DNA from: CAYREX01 sp964423505
GTDB lineage: Bacteria; Fermentibacterota; Fermentibacteria; Fermentibacterales; JCC-6
Reading direction: 5' to 3'
DNA: 50,296 nucleotides
NCBI GenBank assembly: GCA_964423505.1
Contig: CAYREX010000019.1
Location: 1 to 50,296 of the forward strand
Under the pieces are notes generated by a model, which saw only the letters and a list, made by a program, of their open reading frames with translations, was not told the DNA's origin and searched no databases. A program made the translations under genes and the position numbers. Positions 13,792 through 22,189 of the stretch are shown one piece after another (position 1 is the stretch's first letter; the number at the start of each line of letters is the position of its first letter).

Positions 13792-15033
13792 TCACATCTT
13801 CATCAGTATGCAGAGCCAGTAGTCCTCCCCCCGGACCTCCGCGAGCAGGACCTGAAGCATGACAGTTATCGGTATCGCCAGGAGCATGCCCCATGGTCCC
13901 CAGAGCCACGCCCAGAGCAGCACTATGAGCAGCACCGTGACCGGCCCTATGGGGAGCTCGTTGCCCATTAGCTTCGGCTCCAGGAAGTTGGAGACCAGCA
14001 CGTTCACCAGTATCAGGAGAGGCACCACCGGCCATACGCTCATGAGACCGCCCTCGGCCGTGGCCATGGTGTACAGGGTGGCTCCCAGGCCCGCTATCAG
14101 CGAGCCGTAGAACGGGATGTAGTTCATGACGAAGTAGACACCGCCCCATATGAGCGCGTCCTGGACGTCGAGGTAGAGTATGGAGAGCACGCCTGCGACC
14201 AGGGCCCCCGTGGCCAGGCTTGTTATGGTCTTGGTCACGAGAAACTTCCTGGTATTGCTCTCGACCTTCCCGAGTATCCGCTCCACCTTTCTGTACCTGT
14301 CCTCCTTGAGCGACTCCAGCAGGCTCCGCTCCAGCTTGCGCCTGCCCATGAGCAGGAAGGCGGTCACGAACATTATCATGATGTAGGTGAAGACCATGGA
14401 GACTATGGGTCCTGCGGCGTTGGGCAGGACGCTGAGTATGGACCGCTTCATCCCGCCCAGGTACTCTCCCACCTGGAAGCTCTCCTCCTGCGCGGCAGCG
14501 GCCGTGACGGAGTCTGCCGGGAGCAGGACGGCACCTGCGGAATCAGTGCCGACGGAGGTTACCGTATCGACGGCGCATGCAAGGCTGTCCGGCCCGGCCG
14601 CAGCCGTGTCGGCGACGGCTCCCGTCTCACGGAAGACGCCTATCTCGGTCATCCAGTCACCGATGGGCTGTACTACGTTCATGGCTATCTGGTCGCTCTT
14701 GTCAAGCAGGAGGTCCACCTGTCCCCGGATGAGGATATACCCGCCCATGGTAAGGAAGAGGAACAGCACGACCACGAAGATGATGGAGAAGGCTATGGCG
14801 AGGCCGGACTCCTCGCTCTTGTGCTCCCGACCGAATCGACTCTTCAGCCTGTAGAGGTAGACGTCCACCCTGTGGGCGGTCCAGTTCGCCACCGGGTAGA
14901 GGACCAGCATTATGAAGAAGGCCACGGTGAGGGGAATGAGAACGCTTGCCGCCATCTTCACTATGGCCCCTGCGGCCACTATGCCGAGCAGCGTTATGGA
15001 GCTGCCCGCGGCCTTGCGGGTGGTCTCGCCCAT
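13792..15033 (-). CDS. AI-2E family transporter
   Basis: A 413-residue membrane protein of the PF01594 type (YdiK/YhhT/PerM-like). There is an N-terminal pair of helices (I-V-K-M-A-A-S-V-L-I-P-L-T-V-A-F-F), a helix near residues 70-100, a variable hydrophilic insert rich in Ala, Thr and Ser (about 125-175), then the conserved C-terminal membrane block: I-W-G-G-V-Y-F-V-M-N-Y-I-P-F-Y-G-S-L-I-A-G and N-F-L-E-P-K-L-M-G. Substrates of the family vary (autoinducer-2, ions, organic solutes), so none is claimed. The ATG overlaps the amidase stop (TGATG), so the genes are coupled. A hairpin follows the stop. Confidence 0.92.
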   Translation of the reverse strand: MGETTRKAAGSSITLLGIVAAGAIVKMAASVLIPLTVAFFIMLVLYPVANWTAHRVDVYLYRLKSRFGREHKSEESGLAIAFSIIFVVVLFLFLTMGGYILIRGQVDLLLDKSDQIAMNVVQPIGDWMTEIGVFRETGAVADTAAAGPDSLACAVDTVTSVGTDSAGAVLLPADSVTAAAAQEESFQVGEYLGGMKRSILSVLPNAAGPIVSMVFTYIMIMFVTAFLLMGRRKLERSLLESLKEDRYRKVERILGKVESNTRKFLVTKTITSLATGALVAGVLSILYLDVQDALIWGGVYFVMNYIPFYGSLIAGLGATLYTMATAEGGLMSVWPVVPLLILVNVLVSNFLEPKLMGNELPIGPVTVLLIVLLWAWLWGPWGMLLAIPITVMLQVLLAEVRGEDYWLCILMKM

Positions 15034-15839
15034 CAGCCTGCACCCCCCTCTAGACAGACGTACTCCGAAGGCCTCATGTCGGCCAGGCAGTCTATCTTCT
15101 GCCGCATCAGGTCCACGTCGTACGGGTCCATGGGGTAGTCGGTGACCCCCTCGGCGACTTCGCTGCCCTTCACCATCCTGCCGGAGGGATGGGCCAGGCC
15201 GCCGCCCCCGCGGAAGCGTACCCCAAGGTGGTCGCCCCCCAGGTTGCAGCCTGCCACGAATACCTGCGACTCCGCCGCCCTGGCCCGGAGCAGGGAGCGG
15301 AAGAGCGTTGTCCGTCCGCTGGGCCACTCAGCCGGCACCACCAGCAGCCTGGCACCGGCCAGGACGAGCCTGCGGGCAAGCTCGGGGAAGCGGAGGTCGA
15401 AGCAGACCATGCCTGCAGAGGTGGTACCGCCCATGTCGAAGACACCTCCGCAGGAGCCCGGGACGAAGGCCCTCTCCTCGCCCATCTGGCGGAACAGGTG
15501 GACCTTCCCGGTGGTGTACGCCAGGCTCCCGTCCGGGGCGTAGACGACCATGGTGTTCACGACCCCGGCATCAAGCCTCACCGGAAGGGTGCCTGCGAAC
15601 AGCCACTGGCCGGTCTCGCGGGCGACCTCCGCGGGCAGCATCCCCTGAAGGTCTGCCGGGTCGAGCGCCAGGTCGGGGATGCGGTCCAGGACGTAGCCGG
15701 TGGTGTACAGCTCGGGGAAGACGGTGAGGTCGGGGAGCGGCTCGATGGCGGCAGCCTCGCACGCCCTGCCCACGCAGTCCTCCGGGCTCCCCTCGACGGG
15801 GAGCTCTGCAAGCCTGAGCGTGAACCCTGCTTCCTCCAC
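15033..15839 (-). CDS. Carbon-nitrogen hydrolase (nitrilase superfamily, omega-amidase-like)
   Basis: A 268-residue cytoplasmic enzyme with the full catalytic triad of the nitrilase superfamily, counted from GTG 15839: E43 in F-P-E-L-Y, K112 in T-G-K-V-H-L-F, and C146 in G-M-V-C-F-D-L-R-F-P-E. It hydrolyses C-N bonds of small amides; the sequence around the Lys and Cys is closest to omega-amidase / YafV types that repair alpha-keto amides, but this is a judgement by eye. GGAGG lies eight bases before GTG 15839, while GTG 15848 overlaps that site, so I prefer 15839. The neighbouring aminotransferase is divergently transcribed, which fits a transamination/omega-amidase pairing. Confidence 0.88.
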   Translation of the reverse strand: MEEAGFTLRLAELPVEGSPEDCVGRACEAAAIEPLPDLTVFPELYTTGYVLDRIPDLALDPADLQGMLPAEVARETGQWLFAGTLPVRLDAGVVNTMVVYAPDGSLAYTTGKVHLFRQMGEERAFVPGSCGGVFDMGGTTSAGMVCFDLRFPELARRLVLAGARLLVVPAEWPSGRTTLFRSLLRARAAESQVFVAGCNLGGDHLGVRFRGGGGLAHPSGRMVKGSEVAEGVTDYPMDPYDVDLMRQKIDCLADMRPSEYVCLEGGAG

Positions 15840-15872
15840 GGGGAGCACCTCCGGTAATGCCTGGGGCTGGGA

Positions 15873-15900
15873 TTGCCTGCGCCGCCGCTTGCGATATTAT
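15873..15900 (+). promoter_or_regulatory. Promoter of the aminotransferase
   Basis: TTGCCT (15873-15878), 16 bp, TATTAT (15895-15900); a 5/6 match to the -10 consensus. The start of RNA would be near 15907, about 40 bases before the ATG. Confidence 0.6.
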
Positions 15901-15947
15901 ACGCACTGATCGTCTGACGAGCAGGTCGCAGGGAACTGGAGGTCGCA

Positions 15948-17162
15948 ATGTCCGGAGCGCAGCCCAGCCGGAGGGCCAGGGAGATACAGGCCTCGCCGAT
16001 AAGGAAGCTGGCCCCGCTGGCCGCCGAGGCGAAGAGCAGGGGAGTGGATATTTTCCATCTGAACATCGGTCAGCCGGACATTCCGACACCGGGACCGTTC
16101 TGGGACGCTGTGGGTACGAAGCTCGGTGACGTGCTCGCCTACGGACCGAGCAACGGCATCCCGGAGCTGAGGCTTGCCATCTCGGATTACTACGGCAGGG
16201 GCGGCGTTTCGGTCGATCCCTCCCACGTGATGATAACCACGGGGGGCAGCGAGGCGGTGGTCTTCGCCATGATGGCCACCTGCGACCCGGGCGACGAGGT
16301 CATCTGCTTCGAGCCCTTCTACACCAACTACAACGGCTTCGCCACCATGGCGGGCGTGAGCCTGCTGCCGGTCACCCTCGACCCGGAGGAGGGCTTCCAC
16401 CTTCCGCCCAGGGGGAGGATAGAGGAGGTCATCGGAGAGAGGACCAGGGCGATACTGATATGCAACCCGAACAACCCGACCGGCACCGTCCTTCGGGACG
16501 ACGAGCTCAGGATGCTGGGAGAGCTGGTCTCCGACCACGGGCTCTTCCTCCTGGCGGACGAGGTCTACCGTGACTTCGCCTTCGACGGCAGGAGCCACTC
16601 ATCCGTTCTGGAGCTCTCCGGACTGGAGGAGAGGGTGGTGGTGATGGACTCCATCTCCAAGCGCTTCAGCTCCTGCGGCGCCAGGCTGGGCGATTTGGTC
16701 ACCAGGAGCCCGGAGCTGATGGAGGCCTTCCTGAAGTTCGGGCAGGCGCGGCTTTGCCCCCCCACCCTGCCCCAGCACGGGGCGGCGGCCATGTACGCCG
16801 GGCTGACCGGGGACTACTTCGCGCTGATGGTCTCCACCTACGAGGAGCGCAGGGATATCCTCATGGAGGAGCTGCACGGGCTGGACGGCGTCTTCTTCCG
16901 CAAGCCGGAGGGCGCCTTCTACGCCACCATCAAGCTGCCGGTGGGCGACACCGAGGACTTCGCCTCCTGGATGCTCAGCGACTACTCGGAGAACGGCCGG
17001 ACCACGATGGTAGCCCCGGCTGCCGGTTTCTACGCCACGCCGGGCCTCGGCCTGGACGAGATACGGATAGCCTACGTGCTGGAGGGCGGGAGCATGCGCT
17101 CCGCCCTCTCAATACTGAAGAGCGGTCTGGGCGAGTACATCAGGCTCGGACGGGGTCAGTAG
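15948..17162 (+). CDS. PLP-dependent class I aminotransferase (aspartate-aminotransferase-like)
   Basis: A 404-residue fold-type I enzyme. Visible motifs: N-I-G-Q-P-D (substrate-binding region), Y-G-P-S-N-G-I-P-E-L-R, T-T-G-G-S-E-A (cofactor phosphate site), C-N-P-N-N-P-T-G-T (N173 region), A-D-E-V-Y (D204 region, pyridine N), and the Schiff-base Lys in S-I-S-K-R-F-S (K238) followed by the R-L-G loop. Overall it resembles aspartate/2-oxoglutarate aminotransferases of the MJ-type subgroup; the exact amino donor is not determined. ATG 15948 has GGAGG seven bases upstream. It is the only complete host gene on the plus strand, and its last codons overlap the end of the convergent NusG-II gene by 7 bp. 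Confidence 0.95.
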   Translation: MSGAQPSRRAREIQASPIRKLAPLAAEAKSRGVDIFHLNIGQPDIPTPGPFWDAVGTKLGDVLAYGPSNGIPELRLAISDYYGRGGVSVDPSHVMITTGGSEAVVFAMMATCDPGDEVICFEPFYTNYNGFATMAGVSLLPVTLDPEEGFHLPPRGRIEEVIGERTRAILICNPNNPTGTVLRDDELRMLGELVSDHGLFLLADEVYRDFAFDGRSHSSVLELSGLEERVVVMDSISKRFSSCGARLGDLVTRSPELMEAFLKFGQARLCPPTLPQHGAAAMYAGLTGDYFALMVSTYEERRDILMEELHGLDGVFFRKPEGAFYATIKLPVGDTEDFASWMLSDYSENGRTTMVAPAAGFYATPGLGLDEIRIAYVLEGGSMRSALSILKSGLGEYIRLGRGQ

Positions 17163-17548
17163 GAGACCGCGTCGACCCTCCCCTGGCCTTCGCCCCGGAC
17201 CAGCAGGTAGAGGCCGGAGGGGACGCATACGGCCACCTGGCCCGGTGAGCCGAGCCACCCGGCCCCTACGCAGTCCTGCCCCGGGCAGGGGGATGAGAGC
17301 ACCCTTGCCCTGCCTTCGCTGACCTGGACCTCCACGGGGCCGAGTGCTCCCTGGTACGTGACCGTCGTGTCCACGGAGAGGTCCAGGGTATCGGCGCTGC
17401 CGCCAACCTCGACCACGGCCTCGCGGGGAGGTCCGCTCTCTCCCCCTCTCCGTCCGGGGAGCAGAACCAGGAGCAGCGCCACGGCCGCCGGCACGAGGAG
17501 GTCCTGCGGAACGAAGAGCCTCAGCCTCTCAGAGGACGACGTTCGCAT
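17156..17548 (-). CDS. NusG domain II-containing membrane-anchored protein
   Basis: A 130-residue protein with one N-terminal transmembrane segment (L-L-V-P-A-A-V-A-L-L-L-V-L-L-P) and a NusG-domain-II fold: V-E-V-Q-V-S-E-G-R-A-R-V, S-S-P-C-P-G-Q-D-C-V, G-W-L-G-S-P-G-Q-V-A-V-C-V-P-S. The paired cysteines and the I/V-C-x-P ending are typical of PF07009 proteins, which elsewhere often sit near ApbE, Rnf or Gx-transporter genes. Here apbE is two genes upstream. The ATG lies inside the end of amrS behind a GGGAGG site, a 20-bp overlap. The function is unknown. Confidence 0.85.
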   Translation of the reverse strand: MRTSSSERLRLFVPQDLLVPAAVALLLVLLPGRRGGESGPPREAVVEVGGSADTLDLSVDTTVTYQGALGPVEVQVSEGRARVLSSPCPGQDCVGAGWLGSPGQVAVCVPSGLYLLVRGEGQGRVDAVSY

Positions 17549-18515
17549 CCCTCCCGCACTCCCGGCACTTCCCCTCCCGGATTCCAGGAGCCATGGGCTC
17601 GCCCCGCCTGGTGACCCAGGTCAGGCCGCAGTCCGGGCAGGTCACGTCCGGAAGCGCTCCATGCATGTTGCCCGGGTAGACGAAATCCAGGGTCTCCCGG
17701 AAGACCTCTACGGCCCGGTGGACCGTCTCGGCCGGTGTCGCCTCTCTCCTGAGCCTGTACCTGGGGAAGTAGCGGGAGATGTGCAGCGGCGTATCCGCAC
17801 CGCAGCTCCCGGCCAGCCAGCCGGCCATCCGTCGCCAGTCGTCCTCGTGGTCGTTCTCCCCGGGTATGACCAGGAAGGTGACCTCCAGGTGCGTGTCCGA
17901 CTCGGCTACCGCCCGCAGCGACCGCTTCACCGGCTCCACCCTTCCGCCGCAGCGCTCGCGGTAGAAGCCTTCGCTCCATGCCTTCAGGTCGATGTTCCAG
18001 GCGTCGGTGACCTCCAGTAGCCGGGAGAGCGGCTCGAGCTCGACGTACCCGTTGGAGACCATCACGGCGTAGCCTCCCCTCTCCCTGACCAGGGGCGCCG
18101 TGTCCACGATGTACTCGTACCAGATGGTCGGCTCCGTGTAGGTGTAGGCCACGCCCGAGCTGCCGGAGGAGAGAGCCAGCTCCGCCAGCTGCTCCGGAGC
18201 CACGTATCGGGAGGGCCTGGAGGGGCCCTGGGAGATGGACCAGTTCTGGCAGAAGTCGCAGGAGAGGTTGCAGCCGGCGGGACCGGAGGAGAGCACCAGG
18301 GTGCCCGGCCTGAAGTGGTAGAGCGGCTTCTTCTCTATGGGGTCCACGGAGAGGGAGACGCACCTGCCGTAGCCGGGAAGGGCCGGTGAGCCGTCGCGCA
18401 ACCCACGGACGCCGCAGAAACCGTCGGCGTCGTCGCCCCGGAAGATGCAGCCCCTCGGGCAGAGCCTGCACCTGTATCCCCCGTCAAGTTCCTCGATCCA
18501 CTCCGCCTGTCTCAT
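17529..18515 (-). CDS. amrS: AmmeMemoRadiSam system radical SAM enzyme
   Basis: A 328-residue radical SAM protein. An N-terminal Cys group (C16, C19, C23, C34) precedes the radical SAM site G-C-N-L-S-C-D-F-C-Q-N (C82, C86, C89 bind the 4Fe-4S cluster). The S-I-S-Q-G, Y-T-Y-T-E-P-T and V-S-N-G-Y motifs, and a C-terminal zinc ribbon (C-P-D-C ... C-R-E-C), match AmrS. The partners AmmeMemo (AmrA, AmrB) are not in this window. ATG 18515 overlaps the apbE stop (ATGA) and is preceded by GGAGGAGGGA; ATG 18530 would lie in that site and is rejected. Confidence 0.93.
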   Translation of the reverse strand: MRQAEWIEELDGGYRCRLCPRGCIFRGDDADGFCGVRGLRDGSPALPGYGRCVSLSVDPIEKKPLYHFRPGTLVLSSGPAGCNLSCDFCQNWSISQGPSRPSRYVAPEQLAELALSSGSSGVAYTYTEPTIWYEYIVDTAPLVRERGGYAVMVSNGYVELEPLSRLLEVTDAWNIDLKAWSEGFYRERCGGRVEPVKRSLRAVAESDTHLEVTFLVIPGENDHEDDWRRMAGWLAGSCGADTPLHISRYFPRYRLRREATPAETVHRAVEVFRETLDFVYPGNMHGALPDVTCPDCGLTWVTRRGEPMAPGIREGKCRECGRDANVVL

Positions 18516-19522
18516 TCCCTCCTCCATTCCGTCGTCTCTCCGTTCCCCCCCTCCCGAAGCACTATTACCAGAGAGCACACGCTGTCGGGCAGGCTCTCCG
18601 CGGTCTGCGCGCCGCCTATGGCTATCGCGGTTGCCAGCGCATCCGCCATGTCCGTCCTACCTGATACAACGGTTACCGAGGTGACGTCCACCTCGGGCAT
18701 CCCGGTCCTGGGGTCGAGCAGGTGGCAGTAGCGCACGCCGCCGCTCTCGAACCACTGCTCGTAGCTGCCGGATGTTGCCACGGCGCCGCTGTCCATGCGG
18801 AGCACCTCCAGCGGCTCCCCTTCCCCGGGGTCCCTGACCGCGACGGTCCAGACCCGCCCGGCCGAGGGGGACCCGCCGCAGCGGACCTCCCCACCTATCT
18901 CCACGAGCGCCGCCAGGGCGCCCCTCTCCCTGGCGAGGGAGTAGGCGGCATCCGCCGCGTAGCCCTTGGCGACAGCGCCCAGGTCGAGAGATGCGCCCGT
19001 CGCGAGCAGCAGCGAGTCCTGCGTGATGGATAGGAGGTCCAGACCCGAGAGCGCCGCGGCACGGGCCAGGGCGCTGTCCCCGGGGACCGCGGGAGCCTCC
19101 CTGAAGCCCCATGCCTCGACCAGGGCCCCCAGCACCGGGTCGAAGAGGCTGTCGGTGAGGAGAGCCGCCTCCATGGCGGTGCCCAGCACGGCTACGGTAT
19201 GCGGGGAGAGGGAGTCCAGCGCGGCACCGCCTGCTTCGTTCAGGCGGGTAACGTCGCCGCCGCCCGAGAAGCCCAGCTCCCTGTCCAGGTGCCTGACCAG
19301 CGAGTCCATGGAGAGGAGGATCGCCCCGCCCTCACCCTCCCCGGCAACGACTATGTAGCTGGCGAAGGTGCCCATGACAGAGTAGCTGCCGCGGACCTCC
19401 TCCAGACGGTGGGTGCCGGCGTTGTCGAGCAGGGCCACCAGGACCGCCAGGGCCAGGCTCGTCGCAAGCAGGGCCAGCACGGTAAGGCTGCCGACGCGCC
19501 TCACGGGACGCACCCGGCTCAC
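18512..19522 (-). CDS. apbE: FAD:protein FMN transferase
   Basis: A 336-residue ApbE-type flavin transferase with an N-terminal signal/anchor (S-L-T-V-L-A-L-L-A-T-S-L-A-L-A-V-L-V-A-L-L). Motifs include G-S-Y-S-V-M-G-T-F-A, F-D-P-V-L-G, S-L-D-L-G-A-V-A-K-G-Y-A-A-D, V-E-I-G-G-E-V-R, and the metal/FAD region Y-C-H-L-L-D-P-R-T-G-M-P, T-D-M-A-D-A-L-A-T-A. It attaches FMN to Thr or Ser of exported flavoproteins, on the periplasmic side. No FMN-binding-domain target is visible nearby; the downstream NusG-II protein is the only linked candidate partner. GTG 19522 overlaps the previous stop (GTGA). Confidence 0.94.
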   Translation of the reverse strand: MSRVRPVRRVGSLTVLALLATSLALAVLVALLDNAGTHRLEEVRGSYSVMGTFASYIVVAGEGEGGAILLSMDSLVRHLDRELGFSGGGDVTRLNEAGGAALDSLSPHTVAVLGTAMEAALLTDSLFDPVLGALVEAWGFREAPAVPGDSALARAAALSGLDLLSITQDSLLLATGASLDLGAVAKGYAADAAYSLARERGALAALVEIGGEVRCGGSPSAGRVWTVAVRDPGEGEPLEVLRMDSGAVATSGSYEQWFESGGVRYCHLLDPRTGMPEVDVTSVTVVSGRTDMADALATAIAIGGAQTAESLPDSVCSLVIVLREGGNGETTEWRRE

Positions 19523-19938
19523 CGCCTTCCCCTCTGGCTCTCCTCTCGTCGCAGGTCGGTGTGGTACCTGCAGTAGTCGGAGCCGGAGATGGCCGGCCTG
19601 CCGCAGTCCAGGCATGACCTGGGCCCGGAGGGCTCGGGGGTCTCCTTGCGGCGGGAGCGACCGCCGCTGCGCCTCCTGCTCCGCCGCGAGCGTGTTCCGG
19701 GCGCCAGGTCCTCCGTGACCCTCACGGTCCGCTGCCCGGTCTCACTGCTGCTGGTCGGATGGGAGAAACCGAATGGCAGGGTGAGGACCAGCAGGGCCGC
19801 GGCGCCGGCAGCTACGTAGACCGCGTAGCCGGCTATCTCCCAGCTGAGCGGCTTCGACCGTCCCATGACGAAGCCGGCCGACCAGGCCAACAGCGCGAAG
19901 AGCAGGACGAGCCTCAGTATCGTTCGGACGACCCTCAA
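19519..19938 (-). CDS. Hypothetical membrane protein with C-terminal zinc-ribbon-like motif
   Basis: A 139-residue protein with two predicted membrane helices (residues about 5-24 and 34-55), a basic Arg/Ser-rich linker (about 75-105) and a C-terminal C-L-D-C-G-R-P ... Y-C-R-Y-H, which could bind zinc. I do not recognise the family. It is coupled to apbE by a 4-bp GTGA overlap. Confidence 0.65.
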   Translation of the reverse strand: MRVVRTILRLVLLFALLAWSAGFVMGRSKPLSWEIAGYAVYVAAGAAALLVLTLPFGFSHPTSSSETGQRTVRVTEDLAPGTRSRRSRRRSGGRSRRKETPEPSGPRSCLDCGRPAISGSDYCRYHTDLRREESQRGRR

Positions 19939-19962
19939 GCCGCCATCACCTCCCGGAAGAGC

Positions 19963-20757
19963 CTAGAGCATATCGAAGAAGCTGACAACGTGGTTCACCC
20001 CCAGAACTGCGGCCCCCGCCTCCTCCTCGCCCATGACCATGAGGCCTATGCCACCCGCCTCGACCAGCAGGTTGACCCATCCGGCTCCCCTTCCCGTGGA
20101 GAGCTGACCCCATCCGGGCAGGACAAGCGAGCGCCAGGCCATACCCCGCTGCGGCACCGGCTCGGGTACCGGCTCCTCCAGCGTGGATATCGCCGGTGGC
20201 TCGTAGCCGGAGAGACAGGATGTGGCCATGAGAGTCTGCATGCCGGACGAGCCTATCTCCATGCCTGAGAGGGAGCACATGCGGAGAAGCTCCGCCTCGT
20301 CGATGGCTCCGGCCAGGAAGCTGTCCGCGAGTGACACCGGGCACTCCAGGGAGAGCCAGCTGAGGTCGTCCACGGACACCAGGTCGAGGGCCAGGTCGGT
20401 GACGCCGCAGGAGGGGAACCTGCCTATGCAGTCGTTCAGGACGGTCAGCACCCTGGTCAGCGTGGCCCTGGGGACCGAGGCCGTGTAGAGCAGGTCGCCG
20501 GAGAGCTCGAGGCTGGTGTTGGTGACCGAGTCCGGGTAGACGCAGACCTCGCCGTCGAGGGTCATGCCCACCCTTGCCGAGAGCGAGAGCGTTCGCCTGC
20601 CCGGCTCGGGGACGTTGGACGATATCTCGATGCGTATGATGCTGACGAAGGGCTCGCCGCGTATCAGGTCCTCCACGATAGCGAACTCGAACGGCGTCTG
20701 CGCCACGCTCGGGGCGGCGAGCACCACCAGCACGGATAACAGGAACGTCAGGCGCAT
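19963..20757 (-). CDS. Secreted hypothetical protein with C-terminal DUF5683-like segment
   Basis: A 264-residue protein with a clear signal peptide (M-R-L-T-F-L-L-S-V-L-V-V-L-A-A-P-S-V-A-Q). The middle part looks like a beta-rich domain followed by a helical, Cys-containing stretch. The C-terminus (A-W-R-S-L-V-L-P-G-W-G-Q-L-S-T-G-R-G-A-G-W) matches the start of DUF5683-like membrane segments common in FCB bacteria and ends with hydrophobic residues. The function is unknown. Its start overlaps the dipeptidase end by 10 bp. Confidence 0.7.
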   Translation of the reverse strand: MRLTFLLSVLVVLAAPSVAQTPFEFAIVEDLIRGEPFVSIIRIEISSNVPEPGRRTLSLSARVGMTLDGEVCVYPDSVTNTSLELSGDLLYTASVPRATLTRVLTVLNDCIGRFPSCGVTDLALDLVSVDDLSWLSLECPVSLADSFLAGAIDEAELLRMCSLSGMEIGSSGMQTLMATSCLSGYEPPAISTLEEPVPEPVPQRGMAWRSLVLPGWGQLSTGRGAGWVNLLVEAGGIGLMVMGEEEAGAAVLGVNHVVSFFDML

Positions 20758-21620
20758 CTCCAGCCTCCCTCGGGCTCATCCGCCAGTCTCCGCCAGTTGC
20801 CTCCTGCGACGGCCTCCACTCCCTCGGGGGGCCAGCCGAGGCCCTCCAGTCCCTCCAGTATGTCAGGCCAGGCCTCGCACCCGGGGATGCCGGAGGGCAG
20901 CTCACGGATGCCGTCGAAGTCGCTGCCGAAGCCAACGTGCTCGATGCCCGCGACGGCCACCGCATGGTCGACGTGCTCCAGGACCCTGGCCAGGTCCCGG
21001 GAGCCGCCCAGGAAGTCCGGCACGAAGGTGATGCCGACCACTCCACCGGTATCGGCTATTGCTCGGATATCGTCGTCCGCGAGGTTGCGGGGGAAGTCGC
21101 ACAGGCGCCTGCAGTTGCAGTGCGTCGCTACGAGGGTCCCGCCCTCGGAGAGCATCTCCCGCCGGGAGCGGTCGCACAGGTGGGAGACGTCGGGGACCAC
21201 TCCGGCGCAGCGCAGCTCCCGTAGCATCCGCCTCCCATCGGGTTTCAGGCCGACATCGCTGCCCATGCCCCCGGCCAGTCGGTTCTCGCCGTTCCATGTG
21301 AGAGCGGCGAAGGAGAGGGATGCCAGGTCGAGCTCGCCAGCCGGCAGGTCGAGGAGGGGGTCGCAGCCCTCCATCATCAGCATCAGGTCGATGCCTGTGT
21401 CGTCCGGGAGCCCCCGGTAGACCCGGAGTCCGTGCCGGAGCGCCGCCGCCGCGTCTCTCCGCGGCTCTGCGCAGACGGCGCAGACCAGCTGCCTCACGCC
21501 CGCATGGCGGGCCCTGGCCAGGTCCAGCTGCAGCCCCTCGGCCCCCGAGGCCATCACGGCGGCGCTTCCCGCCTTCAGGAGGGTATCGACGTGGGCGTCG
21601 AAGACGGCAGGTAGAGGCAT
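20748..21620 (-). CDS. Membrane dipeptidase (renal dipeptidase, M19 family)
   Basis: A 290-residue zinc peptidase starting M-P-L-P-A-V-F-D-A-H-V-D-T-L. The metal ligands are visible: D-A-H-V-D near the N-terminus, the bridging Glu in M-M-E-G-C-D, V-S-H-L-C-D, A-T-H-C-N and F-G-S-D-F-D-G. It hydrolyses dipeptides, commonly L-D or D-D pairs, perhaps in peptidoglycan turnover. No signal peptide is seen, so it is probably cytoplasmic. It is shorter than typical M19 enzymes (about 310-370) but all metal motifs are present. GGAGG lies upstream of the ATG within the preceding small gene. Confidence 0.93.
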   Translation of the reverse strand: MPLPAVFDAHVDTLLKAGSAAVMASGAEGLQLDLARARHAGVRQLVCAVCAEPRRDAAAALRHGLRVYRGLPDDTGIDLMLMMEGCDPLLDLPAGELDLASLSFAALTWNGENRLAGGMGSDVGLKPDGRRMLRELRCAGVVPDVSHLCDRSRREMLSEGGTLVATHCNCRRLCDFPRNLADDDIRAIADTGGVVGITFVPDFLGGSRDLARVLEHVDHAVAVAGIEHVGFGSDFDGIRELPSGIPGCEAWPDILEGLEGLGWPPEGVEAVAGGNWRRLADEPEGGWRCA

Positions 21621-21622
21621 GC

Positions 21623-21799
21623 TCAACGGACCTCCACGCTGTCCGCCGGGGCCAGGAATATCTCGGTGAAGCCGGTGACCATCCGCTCCGCGTTCAGGAT
21701 GAGGAGTATCACGAATACCAGGAGCAGTACGTAGATGACCAGGCGCAGCCTGCCGCCCTTCCTGCCGTGCCTCTCCCGCCAGTCCTCGACGATGCTCAA
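21623..21799 (-). CDS. Small single-pass membrane protein
   Basis: Fifty-eight residues from TTG 21799, which overlaps the stop of the upstream gene (TTGA). A basic N-terminal tail (R-E-R-H-G-R-K-G-G-R-L-R-L) is followed by a hydrophobic helix (V-I-Y-V-L-L-L-V-F-V-I-L-L-I-L) and a short outside tail. It resembles small envelope proteins in the size range of FtsB/FtsL, but no motif supports this. Confidence 0.55.
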   Translation of the reverse strand: MSIVEDWRERHGRKGGRLRLVIYVLLLVFVILLILNAERMVTGFTEIFLAPADSVEVR

Positions 21800-22185
21800 T
21801 CGGCACCGCCCGTCATGGGTCTCTCTATCCTGAACTGGTGGACCACCGGGTCGAAGCCCGGCAGGTGGATGGAGTCCGTGTACCAGACGACGAACGTGTC
21901 GCCTACGAACCTGCCTGCGCTGTCCCACTCCATCTCGCCCGGGAGCATGTGGTCGCTGAAGGTGTCCCACCTGTCCAGGAACTGCGCCTTCCGCTCCGAC
22001 ATCCCGTCGATGTGCGCGACGCCCTCGTATATGGCGTCCAGCCGCCCGCCTATCCTGCCGGGGTTCCGCACGAACGTGATGTAGAAGCGCACCCCGAGGC
22101 AGAGCAGCGTCACGAATACGGCGAGGACCAGCCAGGAGACAGATGTCATGCTGCGTCCGGCGCTGCTGCTCGTGGCCCTGCTCAC
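21796..22185 (-). CDS. Hypothetical membrane-anchored protein
   Basis: A 129-residue protein from GTG 22185 (ATG 22149 is an alternative, removing 12 residues). One N-terminal hydrophobic helix (V-S-W-L-V-L-A-V-F-V-T-L-L-C-L-G-V) anchors a soluble part containing D-R-W-D-T-F-S-D-H-M-L-P-G and F-V-V-W-Y-T-D-S. The family is not recognised. It lies between lptE and a small membrane protein in the overlapping operon. Confidence 0.65.
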   Translation of the reverse strand: MSRATSSSAGRSMTSVSWLVLAVFVTLLCLGVRFYITFVRNPGRIGGRLDAIYEGVAHIDGMSERKAQFLDRWDTFSDHMLPGEMEWDSAGRFVGDTFVVWYTDSIHLPGFDPVVHQFRIERPMTGGAD

Positions 22186-22189
22186 GCCA

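Noticed and set aside
12308..13822. Plus-strand open frame opposite the C25 peptidase
   Set aside because: Shadow of a gene with signal peptide, catalytic residues and sorting domain.
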